A program made the position numbers and the translations under genes. Under the pieces are notes generated by a model. That model had not been told where the DNA came from, did no database searches, and was given only the letters and a program-made list of their open reading frames with translations. This document shows positions 35,432 through 43,954 of a stretch of DNA of 64,000 bases, piece after piece; position 1 is the stretch's first letter; each line of letters opens with the position of its first letter. The stretch is from Arcobacter iocasae (GTDB lineage Bacteria; Campylobacterota; Campylobacteria; Campylobacterales; Arcobacteraceae), in contig NZ_CP090177.1 of the NCBI RefSeq assembly GCF_042214795.1, forward strand, positions 1,302,001 to 1,366,000, given 5' to 3'.

Positions 35432-35810
35432 TATTATTTTCACTTCTAATCTTTTTGCAGATAAGTATGAGCACCATGAAAAAAATGAAGAATATAGACA
35501 TCATATTTATAAAAATTTAGATTATCTAAATCTTGACAAGAACCAATTATCTAAGCTAAAAGAGGTATTAAAAAGATATAAAAAAGAGTCTAAAAGATTT
35601 TATAAATTTGAAAGAAAAAAAGAAAAAGAATTAACTCAAATAATAACAAAAAAAGATTTTGACGAAATAGCTTATGAAAAAGTTTTAGATGAGATTAACC
35701 AAAAATCAAAAGAAATAGAAATAGAAAATCTAAAAAAGATTCATGATATATTAAATGATACACAAAAAGAGAAATTTTCTCACTTTTTAAAGGAGTGGAG
35801 AATTGAATAG
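35397..35810 (+). CDS. Periplasmic Spy/CpxP-like small protein
   Basis: ATG 35397 gives 137 residues with a signal peptide (MIKLKILALLCSIIFTSNLFA). The mature helical part has charged coiled-coil-like segments and LTxxQ-like motifs (LNLDKNQLSKLKEVL and LNDTQKEKFSHFL), as in Spy and CpxP, periplasmic chaperones or inhibitors of a sensor kinase. It overlaps the frameshifted cytochrome gene and, by 8 nt, the response regulator, so it is part of the same operon. It may restrain the downstream kinase, as CpxP does CpxA (inference). Confidence 0.78.
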   Translation: MIKLKILALLCSIIFTSNLFADKYEHHEKNEEYRHHIYKNLDYLNLDKNQLSKLKEVLKRYKKESKRFYKFERKKEKELTQIITKKDFDEIAYEKVLDEINQKSKEIEIENLKKIHDILNDTQKEKFSHFLKEWRIE

Positions 35811-36468
35811 AAAAGTACTACTTATAGAAGATGATTTGCAAATGCAAAGTTTGATAAGTGATTATCTAAAAGATTATCACTTTGATTGTATTTCATTTGC
35901 AAATCCGAAAGATGCCCTTGATGAATTTTGTAAAAACCAAGATTTTTGTATTGCTATATTGGATTTGATGTTACCTGGAATGGATGGATTTGATTTGTTT
36001 AAAAAGTTAAAAGAGATAAAAGATATACCTATTATTATCTCATCTGCTAGGGGTGATATTGGAAATAAAATACATGGCTTTGAATTAGGAGTTGATGATT
36101 ATTTAGCAAAACCATATGAACCAAGGGAGTTAGTACTTAGAATAGAATATATTCTAAAAAAATACTCAAGTAAAAAAATAGAAGTTGGTGCTTTTGAAAT
36201 AAACAAAGAAAATAGAGAAGTAATAGTTGATAATTTTCCAGTTGAATTTACTAAAATAGAGTTTGAGATTTTTATTTTTTTAATAGATAACCTAAATAAA
36301 ATATCTTCAAGAGAACAAATACTTCATGCCACTTCCCTAGATCCAAATACAAAAAATCGAACAATAGATATGCACATTTCAAATATAAGATATAAAATCG
36401 GTGATGATTCCAAAAACCCAAAATATATAAAATCTGTTTGGGGTGTTGGTTATAAGTTTGTGAGTTAA
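35803..36468 (+). CDS. OmpR-family response regulator
   Basis: The 221-residue protein starts at TTG 35803, inside the end of the Spy-like gene (GGAGAA upstream). The receiver has EDDLQ, AILDLMLPGMDG (phosphoacceptor) and AKPYEP. The winged-helix domain contains VEFTKIEFEIFIFLIDN and ends SVWGVGYKFVS. It is followed 1 nt later by its kinase. By position it should control the SHP/DHC/cytochrome b operon. Confidence 0.93.
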   Translation: MNRKVLLIEDDLQMQSLISDYLKDYHFDCISFANPKDALDEFCKNQDFCIAILDLMLPGMDGFDLFKKLKEIKDIPIIISSARGDIGNKIHGFELGVDDYLAKPYEPRELVLRIEYILKKYSSKKIEVGAFEINKENREVIVDNFPVEFTKIEFEIFIFLIDNLNKISSREQILHATSLDPNTKNRTIDMHISNIRYKIGDDSKNPKYIKSVWGVGYKFVS

Positions 36469-36469
36469 A

Positions 36470-37663
36470 ATGAGTATAACAAAAAAGATTTCTATTTTAT
36501 TTATCATAAGTCTTATTCTTATGAGTATTATTGGATATTGGATAGATAGTATAAATTCCCAAAGAATAGATAGTCTAATAAAAGACAAATATTTAAAAAT
36601 AGCAACTGAGATTTATGAAAATATCGATAACACAAATTTAGTAAATCAAATAATTAAAGAGTATAAACTAAAACCCATCACCAAAAATCAAACAAAAGAA
36701 GAAAAGATTTTATACAGTGAAGCTCACACTTTTGGCTCTATTTCTATATTTCATAAGGGCTTTGATGATGAACTTATTCTTCATATAAAATATCTTGAAG
36801 ATGAATATATTTTAAAAACCCAAGATGAAAAAAACCTAAATGAAAAATTTACACTGAATACCTTGGTTTTTCTTGATGTTTTTGTTTTATTTCTTATATT
36901 TTTATATATTATTAAACTGCTCTCACCTCTTAAAAAAATCACAAAAGAAATAGAGAGTTTTTCAAAGGGTGATTTAAGTGCAAGAATCAAAATCAAATCA
37001 AATGATGAAATTGGAATATTAGCAAATACCTTCAATAAGATGGCCACTAACCTAGAAGAGTTAATTAAAACAAGAGAGGCCCTACTTAGAGATATTGGGC
37101 ATGAACTTAGAACCCCAATTGCTAAGGGTAAGTTTGCCATAGAAAAAATTGATGACTTTTCGCAAAAAGAGCTTTTGAAGAAAATATTTTCTGATTTGGA
37201 AATTTTAACAAATGAACTAATAGAACTTGAAAAACTAAACTCTTCAAAACTTGATATTACAAAATTTAGTGCTGAAACTTTGATATTAGAGGCTTTAGAT
37301 AAATTATATATAAATGATGAAACAAAAATAAATTTAATTATAGAAGATGATTTTAAAATAGAAGGTGATTTAAATTATTTATGTATTACTTTAAAAAATT
37401 TAATTGACAATGCCCTTAAATATGCAAGCTCTTTTCCTATAAATATAAAAGCAAAAAATCAAACTATTTTAGTGGAAAACAAAGGTGAAAAACTATCAAA
37501 AGAGTTAGAGTATTACTTAAAACCTTTTACCCAAGAATTAGTCCAAAGAAATGGTTTTGGATTAGGGCTTAGCATTGTTGCTAAAATATTAAATAGACAC
37601 TTCTTAAAACTTGAGTATGAGTACAAAAATAATAACAATATCTTTAAAATCAACTTCAAATAG
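36470..37663 (+). CDS. Sensor histidine kinase, ArsS-like
   Basis: The 397-residue kinase has two membrane helices (about residues 7-25 and 128-150) around a roughly 100-residue periplasmic domain. HAMP (about 150-200) and phosphoacceptor RDIGHELRTPIAKGKFAIE follow. The HATPase domain is shortened, with KNLIDNALKYA, a G1 box reduced to VENKGEKLS and FGLGLSIVAKIL. The missing aspartate in G1 is usual for the epsilonproteobacterial ArsS/CpxA-like group, so activity is still likely. It ends the operon begun at 33381. Confidence 0.9.
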   Translation: MSITKKISILFIISLILMSIIGYWIDSINSQRIDSLIKDKYLKIATEIYENIDNTNLVNQIIKEYKLKPITKNQTKEEKILYSEAHTFGSISIFHKGFDDELILHIKYLEDEYILKTQDEKNLNEKFTLNTLVFLDVFVLFLIFLYIIKLLSPLKKITKEIESFSKGDLSARIKIKSNDEIGILANTFNKMATNLEELIKTREALLRDIGHELRTPIAKGKFAIEKIDDFSQKELLKKIFSDLEILTNELIELEKLNSSKLDITKFSAETLILEALDKLYINDETKINLIIEDDFKIEGDLNYLCITLKNLIDNALKYASSFPINIKAKNQTILVENKGEKLSKELEYYLKPFTQELVQRNGFGLGLSIVAKILNRHFLKLEYEYKNNNNIFKINFK

Positions 37664-37711
37664 AAAATTTAGTATAATCCATAAAAATAAAATGAAAGAG
37701 TTATTAAATAA

Positions 37712-38317
37712 ATGACAGCTTTACAAATTGCAGATATCATAGGAATAATTTGCTTCGCAGCAAGTGGCTTTTTAATCGCTGTGCATTATAACTTAGATAT
37801 TTTAGGAATAGTTATTTCTTCTTTCTTAACAGCCCTTGGAGGTGGAATGATTAGAGATACAATTGCAAATAAAACTCCATATATTTTTACAGATACACTT
37901 CCTGTAACACTTGTAATTGGAACAGTTTTTTTATCTCTTGCTTTTAAACTTCATAAAATAGCAGATTTTGAAGGAAAAATAGCCTTTATAATATCTGATG
38001 CCATTGGCCTTGTCTCTTTTGCAATAACTGGTTCCATCATAGCTATTGAAAATGACTTCAATTTTGTAGGTGTTCTTATTTTAGCTTTTCTAACAGCTGT
38101 TGGTGGAGGAACAATTAGAGATATTCTAATAAATAGAGTTCCATCAATACTTGTAAGTGAGTTTTATGGAACAGTTGCAATAATAGTTGGATTAGGTATG
38201 TATATTTTACAATTATTTGAGCAAAGAAATATTTTGAATATTACTATATTATTTGTTTTTGGTGTTCTTTTAAGATTGATAGCTTATTATAAAAAGTGGT
38301 CTTTACCAAAGTTATAG
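37712..38317 (+). CDS. TRIC-family (UPF0126/YadS) membrane channel
   Basis: The 201-residue protein consists of two three-helix repeats plus a seventh helix. Each repeat has the glycine hallmark: ALGGGMIRDTIANKTP (about residues 42-57) and AVGGGTIRDILINRVP (about 129-144). Prokaryotic TRIC proteins form trimeric K+-permeable channels; the physiological role is not settled. It overlaps the convergent diguanylate cyclase gene by 6 nt. Confidence 0.92.
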   Translation: MTALQIADIIGIICFAASGFLIAVHYNLDILGIVISSFLTALGGGMIRDTIANKTPYIFTDTLPVTLVIGTVFLSLAFKLHKIADFEGKIAFIISDAIGLVSFAITGSIIAIENDFNFVGVLILAFLTAVGGGTIRDILINRVPSILVSEFYGTVAIIVGLGMYILQLFEQRNILNITILFVFGVLLRLIAYYKKWSLPKL

Positions 38318-39238
38318 ATCTACTATAACTTTGTTTTTACCACTCTCTTTTGCACTATAAAGTGCCTTATCTGCTCTATTTATTGTTGATTCAATATCTT
38401 TGTCAAGCTGTGCATCAAATTGAGCAACCCCTAAACTAAGAGTAAAACTAAATTTGCCTGTTTTTACTTCAACAGAATAATCTTGCACATTTTGCCTAAT
38501 ATTTTCTGCAACACTTTGGGCAAAAGATAAAGAAGTATTATATAAAAGAATTACAAACTCTTCTCCACCAAATCTAGCTACAATATCACTTTTTCTACAG
38601 TTATTTTCTAATATTCTTGAAAGTGAAACTATAACTTTATCACCAACAGAGTGTCCATATGTATCATTTATATTTTTAAAGTTATCTACATCTAAGATAA
38701 TAATTGAGATATGATGATTATTTCTAATAGAAAGACTCTGCATTGTAATAGCTGCTTCTGTAAAATATCTTCTATTATATAATTGAGTAAGGGGATCTTT
38801 ACTTGAAAGTTCTTTTAACTCTTCATTTGATTTTTTTAATCTTTGTGATGTCTCATGAAGTTTTGTATGGTCATAAATATATAAACAAACTAATCTTTTA
38901 TCTAAATCATAAGGTACTAATGTGACATCTTGTCTCATATATTTAAAAACTTTTCCCATAATACTATTTGATTGAATTTTAATTAAATACTCATGGGGTT
39001 CTACACTAAAAAAAGAAGTACTTTTTGTTATTAGTACAGATTTTACTTTTCTAACTAACTTTTTTTTATCTATATAAGGAAATTTTTCACAAATTTCATG
39101 ATTGACTATATCTTTTGCTTTTACACCTGTTTTAACTTCAAGCCACTTATTCCAAGCTTTTATATTTAGATTTTCATCTAAAATTATTATTCCATTATCA
39201 ATGGTATTAAAAATGATGTTGTTATTTAAAAGTTCCAT
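38312..39238 (-). CDS. PAS-GGDEF diguanylate cyclase
   Basis: The 308-residue cytoplasmic protein has an N-terminal PAS domain (about residues 1-125; NTIDNGIIILDENLNIKAWN) and a GGDEF domain (about 140-308) with active-site RFGGEEFVILL. The inhibitory RxxD site is present five residues upstream (RKSD), so it should make c-di-GMP and be feedback-inhibited. It is the third gene of an operon with a CheY-like receiver and a CheC-like phosphatase, each overlapping the next by one base. Confidence 0.93.
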   Translation of the reverse strand: MELLNNNIIFNTIDNGIIILDENLNIKAWNKWLEVKTGVKAKDIVNHEICEKFPYIDKKKLVRKVKSVLITKSTSFFSVEPHEYLIKIQSNSIMGKVFKYMRQDVTLVPYDLDKRLVCLYIYDHTKLHETSQRLKKSNEELKELSSKDPLTQLYNRRYFTEAAITMQSLSIRNNHHISIIILDVDNFKNINDTYGHSVGDKVIVSLSRILENNCRKSDIVARFGGEEFVILLYNTSLSFAQSVAENIRQNVQDYSVEVKTGKFSFTLSLGVAQFDAQLDKDIESTINRADKALYSAKESGKNKVIVDL

Positions 39239-39855
39239 TAAAGCTCATCCATTATTTTATCTAAGGCACTTTTCATAAATCCAATTGAATCATCTTTTAG
39301 CATCATAATTAATTCACTATGTATATTTTGAACTTCAAACTCTATTACTGTAGAAATAATTATTATATGATTATATTCCACATGATAATGTTCTTCCAAA
39401 TTTTGTGCAGATTCTACTATTTTTACATCAGGTGGAGAAAATAAAATATCTGTCTCTATTAATTCAGCTAATTTACTAGAAGTAGTTGAGGAAATAATAT
39501 TTGTAATTTCTAAAACTACATCTTTTAGTTCATCCTCATTTATATCTGATTCATTTAAATCAAATTCTAAGGCTAAATTTTTTAATGAACTTTCATCAAT
39601 TAAAAAAAGATTTTCCCCTGAAAGTTTTCCATCAATTAATTGGCTAACTAAATAACAAGCAGGATAATGTTCCACTTTTTCTTGAATATAATCCTTAAAA
39701 TCACTACTTGACAAAGTAGTAATCTTAGGAATACTAAGGTTTGCAAATTTTCCAATAATATCAGCAATGGCTGCAGTTGCAGAACCATAAGAAATATTCA
39801 TCAACTCTTGTAAACAATCTTTTTGATCATCATTAAAACAGTTGCTATCGTTCAT
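39238..39855 (-). CDS. CheC-family CheY-P phosphatase
   Basis: The 205-residue protein contains two complete phosphatase signatures of the form D-x3-E-x2-N-x22-P: DCLQELMN with the proline 22 residues after Asn, and DVVLEITN with the proline again 22 residues after Asn. Two active sites are characteristic of CheC/FliY, as opposed to single-site proteins. It lies between a stand-alone receiver and a diguanylate cyclase and presumably dephosphorylates that receiver, linking it to c-di-GMP output (inference from context). Confidence 0.85.
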   Translation of the reverse strand: MNDSNCFNDDQKDCLQELMNISYGSATAAIADIIGKFANLSIPKITTLSSSDFKDYIQEKVEHYPACYLVSQLIDGKLSGENLFLIDESSLKNLALEFDLNESDINEDELKDVVLEITNIISSTTSSKLAELIETDILFSPPDVKIVESAQNLEEHYHVEYNHIIIISTVIEFEVQNIHSELIMMLKDDSIGFMKSALDKIMDEL

Positions 39856-40220
39856 TATAAAACCTTTAGTTTTAAAAGAATTTGTTTAAGATTTTCTTCA
39901 TTAATAGGCTTTTTAATAAATCCTAGTGCTCCATTTTCTTTTGCTTTTGCTTTTGAAGCTTCTTGAATATCTGCACTTACTACAATTATTTTTGCATTTT
40001 TGTCTTCTTTGCATATTTTTTCTACAGCATCAAATCCATTCATTTCAGGCATTGTTAAATCCATAAAAGTAATAAAAGGAGATACCTCTTCATACAGTTT
40101 TAAAGCTTCTAATCCATTAGTAGCCTCGAAAACTTCTATTTCTTCACCAAGTAAATTTTTTAAATCTTTTATTAGCATCTTTCTTGCCATTTTAGAATCA
40201 TCACAAACTAAATATTTCAT
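39855..40220 (-). CDS. Stand-alone CheY-like receiver
   Basis: The 121-residue single-domain receiver has VCDDSKMARKM (acidic pocket), phosphoacceptor FITFMDLTMPEMNGFDA, VVSAD and FIKKPI (conserved lysine). There is no output domain. It heads the CheY-CheC-DGC operon with one-base overlaps. RBS is GGAGAAATA just before the ATG at 40220. Confidence 0.93.
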   Translation of the reverse strand: MKYLVCDDSKMARKMLIKDLKNLLGEEIEVFEATNGLEALKLYEEVSPFITFMDLTMPEMNGFDAVEKICKEDKNAKIIVVSADIQEASKAKAKENGALGFIKKPINEENLKQILLKLKVL

Positions 40221-40275
40221 TATTTCTCCAAAACGATTATTATTTTATTATAGGAAAATTACTATTAAATACTAC

Positions 40276-40851
40276 TCAACTTAATATTTTTTTAAATGCT
40301 TTTACAATAGCTTTTTTCTCTAAAGTTTTTATTTTATCTTCTAAAGTTTCTACACTTTCATCACTTGATAAAGAAATTTTTTCTTGAATTATATATTTTC
40401 CTTCATCATAATTTTCATTTACAAAATGTATTGTGCAACCTGATTCTTTCTGTTTTTCTTTTATGACAGCTTCATGAACAAATCTTCCATACATCCCTTT
40501 TCCACCGAACTTTGGCAATAATGCAGGATGAGAATTTATGATTTTATTAGGGAAACTTTTTAAAAGATTTTCTTCTATTTTTTTCATATAGCCTGATAAG
40601 AATATATAATCAACTTTGAACTCAAGCATCAACTTAGTAATTTTTTCATCAAGGTTTTCATCTGGATATTTTTTTGCATTTACAACAAAATTTGGAACAT
40701 GACTTAATGATGCTTTTTGTAACACTTTTGCCTCTTGGTTATTAGATATTACTAATATCACCTGTGCATTTATAGTTTTATTTTCACAAGCTTCTAAAAG
40801 TGTATCAAAACCACTTCCATTGTGTGAAGAGAGTATTCCAATTCGTTTCAT
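40276..40851 (-). CDS. purN: Phosphoribosylglycinamide formyltransferase
   Basis: The 191-residue enzyme has the GART fold marks: ILSSHNGSGFDTLL at the N-terminus, the catalytic Asn-His-Asp set in IINSHPALLPKFGGKGMYG and the region of CTIHFVNENYDEGKYI (DxG). It transfers the formyl group of 10-formyl-THF to GAR in purine synthesis. The ATG at 40851 has AGGATAACAA upstream. The gene sits alone between the CheY operon and the EamA gene. Confidence 0.93.
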   Translation of the reverse strand: MKRIGILSSHNGSGFDTLLEACENKTINAQVILVISNNQEAKVLQKASLSHVPNFVVNAKKYPDENLDEKITKLMLEFKVDYIFLSGYMKKIEENLLKSFPNKIINSHPALLPKFGGKGMYGRFVHEAVIKEKQKESGCTIHFVNENYDEGKYIIQEKISLSSDESVETLEDKIKTLEKKAIVKAFKKILS

Positions 40852-40862
40852 TTGTTATCCTA

Positions 40863-40884
40863 ATAATTCGTAGAGGCGAATTAT
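40863..40884 (-). terminator. Hairpin between the EamA gene and purN
   Basis: ATAATTCG (40863-40870) pairs with CGAATTAT (40877-40884) around 6 nt. It lies after the EamA stop and just before the purN RBS on the same strand. The following T-run is poor, so it may be a weak terminator. Confidence 0.4.
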
Positions 40885-40907
40885 AACAACTTTTGTTTAA
40901 ACTAATC

Positions 40908-41789
40908 TCATACTTTTTTTCTTTGATTTATTAAAAATACTCCTAAAAATATAAACCCTGTAGCAATAATATCAATCAATTTAATATCTTCTCCCACAAT
41001 AAATACAGCAATAATAAGTGCAACTACAGGAGGAATATAAGTAATAGAAGAAGCCTTTAATGCCCCTAATTTTTCAATCATATAATAATAAATAATATAA
41101 GCTAATCCAGTACCTAATAATCCCAAACCAATAACTAATCCAAGAGCACTATGAGTATCTTGCCAAATATTATTTATGCCATCAAAGTTTGTGATAAAAA
41201 GTAAAATCAAAACACCAAAACCTAATTGATAAGTAGTTAATGCTTCTGCTTTTAGTTTTAAGGGCATCACATATTTTTTAGCATAAATAAAAGATGCTCC
41301 AACACTAAGTGATCCTAAAATCATAGAAAGCATCCCTTCCATATTTGAAGCTAAAATATTTTCATTAAACACATCACTTATTAAAATAACTCCTAAGAAA
41401 CCTATAAAAACACCTAAAAAGGCAAATTTTGTAATTTTTTCTTCTTTTAGGAAAACGGCTGCTAATAAAAAAGAAAAAAGAGGAATTGAACCACTTAAAG
41501 CTCCCGCAACTCCTGATAAAAGTAAAGCACATCCCTTTACAAATCCAAAGTAATAAACAACAGTTGCAAGTAATGACATAACAATAAAATGAAAACTATA
41601 TTTTAAATCTTTTAGTTTTAAACTTTTTGTGTAAAGTGCATATAAAAATACTGGAATAAATCCAAATAAAACTCGGAAAAAAACAACTTGCATAGGAGAA
41701 ATATAAACAGCTGCCATCTTCATATAAATAAAATTACTTCCCCAAATAATCCCTAAAGCCCAAAATGCAATAATCGGTAAATTTTTCAT
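40908..41789 (-). CDS. EamA/DMT-family permease
   Basis: The 293-residue protein has ten helices in two EamA repeats. The first starts IIAFWALGIIWGSNFIYMKMA, with the usual WGSNF motif. The second starts at about residue 150 and ends ATGFIFLGVFLINQRKKV. DMT exporters move amino acids or small metabolites; no substrate can be named. It lies 18 nt after ruvC on the same strand and is probably cotranscribed with it. Confidence 0.88.
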   Translation of the reverse strand: MKNLPIIAFWALGIIWGSNFIYMKMAAVYISPMQVVFFRVLFGFIPVFLYALYTKSLKLKDLKYSFHFIVMSLLATVVYYFGFVKGCALLLSGVAGALSGSIPLFSFLLAAVFLKEEKITKFAFLGVFIGFLGVILISDVFNENILASNMEGMLSMILGSLSVGASFIYAKKYVMPLKLKAEALTTYQLGFGVLILLFITNFDGINNIWQDTHSALGLVIGLGLLGTGLAYIIYYYMIEKLGALKASSITYIPPVVALIIAVFIVGEDIKLIDIIATGFIFLGVFLINQRKKV

Positions 41790-41807
41790 CTAATTTCCAA
41801 AATTGTT

Positions 41808-42281
41808 CTATTTTAATCGTTGAGCATGGGTTAATGCAATTGCAATTGCATCTGTAATATCAAGAGGTTTTATCTCTTTTTTTATACCCAATAATCTTTT
41901 TACCATAAAAGCCACTTGCTCTTTTGCTGCTTTTCCATTTCCTGTAACTGCTTTTTTAACTTGTAATGGAGTGTATTCAGAAAAATTTCCAAATTTTTGT
42001 AAAACCTTTAAAGATATGGCACCTCTGAATTGAGCAAGTTTAATTACACTTTTTGGATTGAAAGCATAAAACATATCTTCAATAGCTACTTCATTTATCT
42101 CGTGATTTGAAAAAATCAAATCTAACCCTTCAACCATTTCCACTATTTGCTCTTGTAAAATTTTACTTTTTATTTTTATTAATCCAGCTTCACAAAGTCT
42201 TAGTTCTCTATTATCTTTTTCAATAACTGCATAACCACAATTTATAGTTCCAGGGTCTATTCCTAATATCTTTTTTTTCAA
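41808..42281 (-). CDS. ruvC: Holliday junction resolvase RuvC
   Basis: The 157-residue endonuclease begins at TTG 42281 (MKKKILGIDPGTINCGYAVIE). The first catalytic aspartate is in GIDPG. VAIEDMFYAFNPKSVIKLAQ gives the Glu and the DNA-binding helix, and KPLDITDAIAIALTHAQ the C-terminal acidic pair. It resolves Holliday junctions with RuvAB. Its divergent position next to dnaA, with oriC between them, is the arrangement seen in several Campylobacterota. Confidence 0.95.
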   Translation of the reverse strand: MKKKILGIDPGTINCGYAVIEKDNRELRLCEAGLIKIKSKILQEQIVEMVEGLDLIFSNHEINEVAIEDMFYAFNPKSVIKLAQFRGAISLKVLQKFGNFSEYTPLQVKKAVTGNGKAAKEQVAFMVKRLLGIKKEIKPLDITDAIAIALTHAQRLK

Positions 42282-42480
42282 CTGTTCACATATCCTTAAA
42301 AAATCTATTCACTTATTAAAAGAGTGATATAATGGTAGAAACTTTATAAATTTTCACTTAAATTACAAAGTTATTCAAAAGTTATTCACTACTTATTCAA
42401 CATAATTTTTATTATATCTTAGTTTTTAAAATATTTTAGATATAATATCTACCAATCAAATAAAAAAGAGTTTATATTTA
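42282..42480. other. oriC part 1: DnaA boxes and AT-rich region upstream of dnaA
   Basis: Three direct boxes lie at 42371 (TTATTCAAA), 42382 (TTATTCACT) and 42393 (TTATTCAAC), exactly 11 bp apart. A weaker CTATTCACT at 42305 is 66 bp upstream, on the same helical face. They match the epsilonproteobacterial DnaA box TTATTCACA at 7-8 of 9 positions. An almost pure A/T stretch (42401-42450) next to them is a candidate unwinding element. A TATAAT at 42441-42446 is the likely dnaA -10. Confidence 0.8.
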
Positions 42481-43794
42481 ATGACAACAAAAGAGATTTT
42501 ATCAGTTTTAAAAAATGAAACATCAAAATCAGACTATGACAGATACCTAAAACAACTTATATACAAAAAAATTTCATCTGACGATAACATAGCTATTTTT
42601 GAAGTTCCTAATAAATACATTGCAAACTGGATAAAAAGTAAATATTCAAAAATCATTCAACACTGTATTGAAACAATAGACGGTACTAAGCCAACTGTTG
42701 AGATAAAATTAACAGGTGAAAAGAAAACTAAAAAAGAGATACTAAAAGAACAAGTTGGAAAATCTGATGTGGAAAGCACTATTTTAAATCCATCATATAC
42801 TTTTGATTCTTTTGTAGTTGGTTCATCAAATCAAATGGCTTTTAATGCTTCCCTTGCTGTTTCAAAAAAACCAGGTATTCAATACAACCCCTTATTTATT
42901 TATGGTGGGACTGGTTTAGGTAAAACTCACTTACTTCAAGCAATTGGAAATGATGCAATAGAGCATGGTAGAACAATTATTTATGTCACGATTGAACAGT
43001 TTATGAATGACTTTACTTTTGCAATTAAAAATAAAAATATGGAACATTTTAGAAGTAAATATAGAAAATGTGATGTTTTATTAATCGATGATATTCAATT
43101 TTTAAGTGGTAAAGAACAGACTCAAGAAGAGTTTTTCCACACTTTTAATGAACTTCATAATGCAGAAAAACAAATAGTTATGACCTCAGATAGACTTCCA
43201 TCTCAAATAGCAGGCCTTGTTGATAGATTAAAATCTAGATTTGAATGGGGTTTAACAGCTGATGTTCAAATACCAGGATTAGAAACAAAAATAGCGATTA
43301 TTGAAAAAAAATCTGAATTAAATGGTATTCATTTAGATAGGGAAATAGTAAATTATATTGCTACAAACCTTGATAACTCTATTAGGGAAATAGAAGGTGT
43401 ACTAATTAGAATAAATGCTAGTGCAGCCTTACTTAACCAAGAGATTAACTTACCAATGGTACAAAATCTTTTAAAAGAACAAATAAAAGAGACAAAAGAA
43501 AATATAAAACTTCCTGATATAATAACAATCGTTGCAATAGAGCTTAATATCAAACCAAGTGATATAAAATCTAAAAAAAGAACAGCAATTGTTGCAAATG
43601 CAAGAAGAATAGTGATATATTTAGCAAGAGAATTAACACATAACTCTATGCCAGATATTGCTAAATTTTTAGGAATGAAAGATCATAGTTCAATTTCTCA
43701 TAATATTAAAAAAGCAAATGAGTTAATTGAAAAAGATGAAAATTTCAAACTAATAATTGAAAATTTGAAAAATAAAATCATAAATAGAGGGTAG
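42481..43794 (+). CDS. dnaA: Chromosomal replication initiator DnaA
   Basis: The 437-residue protein has DnaA domain I (about residues 1-80), a short linker and the AAA+ domain with Walker A GGTGLGKTHL (about 141-150), Walker B VLLIDDIQFL, sensor I TSDRLP and box VI SRFEWGLTADVQ. The C-terminal DNA-binding domain carries the signature MPDIAKFLGMKDHSSISHNIKKA. It opens the origin using the boxes on both sides of the gene. A hairpin-free leader and TATAAT lie upstream. Confidence 0.98.
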   Translation: MTTKEILSVLKNETSKSDYDRYLKQLIYKKISSDDNIAIFEVPNKYIANWIKSKYSKIIQHCIETIDGTKPTVEIKLTGEKKTKKEILKEQVGKSDVESTILNPSYTFDSFVVGSSNQMAFNASLAVSKKPGIQYNPLFIYGGTGLGKTHLLQAIGNDAIEHGRTIIYVTIEQFMNDFTFAIKNKNMEHFRSKYRKCDVLLIDDIQFLSGKEQTQEEFFHTFNELHNAEKQIVMTSDRLPSQIAGLVDRLKSRFEWGLTADVQIPGLETKIAIIEKKSELNGIHLDREIVNYIATNLDNSIREIEGVLIRINASAALLNQEINLPMVQNLLKEQIKETKENIKLPDIITIVAIELNIKPSDIKSKKRTAIVANARRIVIYLARELTHNSMPDIAKFLGMKDHSSISHNIKKANELIEKDENFKLIIENLKNKIINRG

Positions 43795-43954
43795 CTGTAG
43801 AAAAGTTTTAAACTATTATGTGAATAGGTGTGAATATCTTTAACCTTTTAATCACTCTTTGTAGAGTTGATTACATCGGCTTAAATCAAGAGTTTTCATC
43901 TATTCACATAGTCTACTACTACCACTAAATAAAATAATAAATAAAGGGGATAAC
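43795..43954. other. oriC part 2: DnaA boxes between dnaA and dnaN
   Basis: Two inverted boxes lie at 43819-43827 (TGTGAATAG) and 43829-43837 (TGTGAATAT), and a direct box CTATTCACA at 43900-43908; each is 8/9 to TTATTCACA. Between them is an imperfect inverted repeat around CTCTTTGTAGAG (43854-43865). Together with the upstream cluster this gives a bipartite origin like that described in Helicobacter pylori. It also contains the dnaN promoter and RBS (AAAGGGG). Confidence 0.75.

Noticed and set aside
42371..42401. Short direct repeats with an 11-bp period as a CRISPR-like or iteron array
   Set aside because: Each unit is a DnaA box next to dnaA, so an origin explains them; there are no spacers of CRISPR size anywhere in the window.
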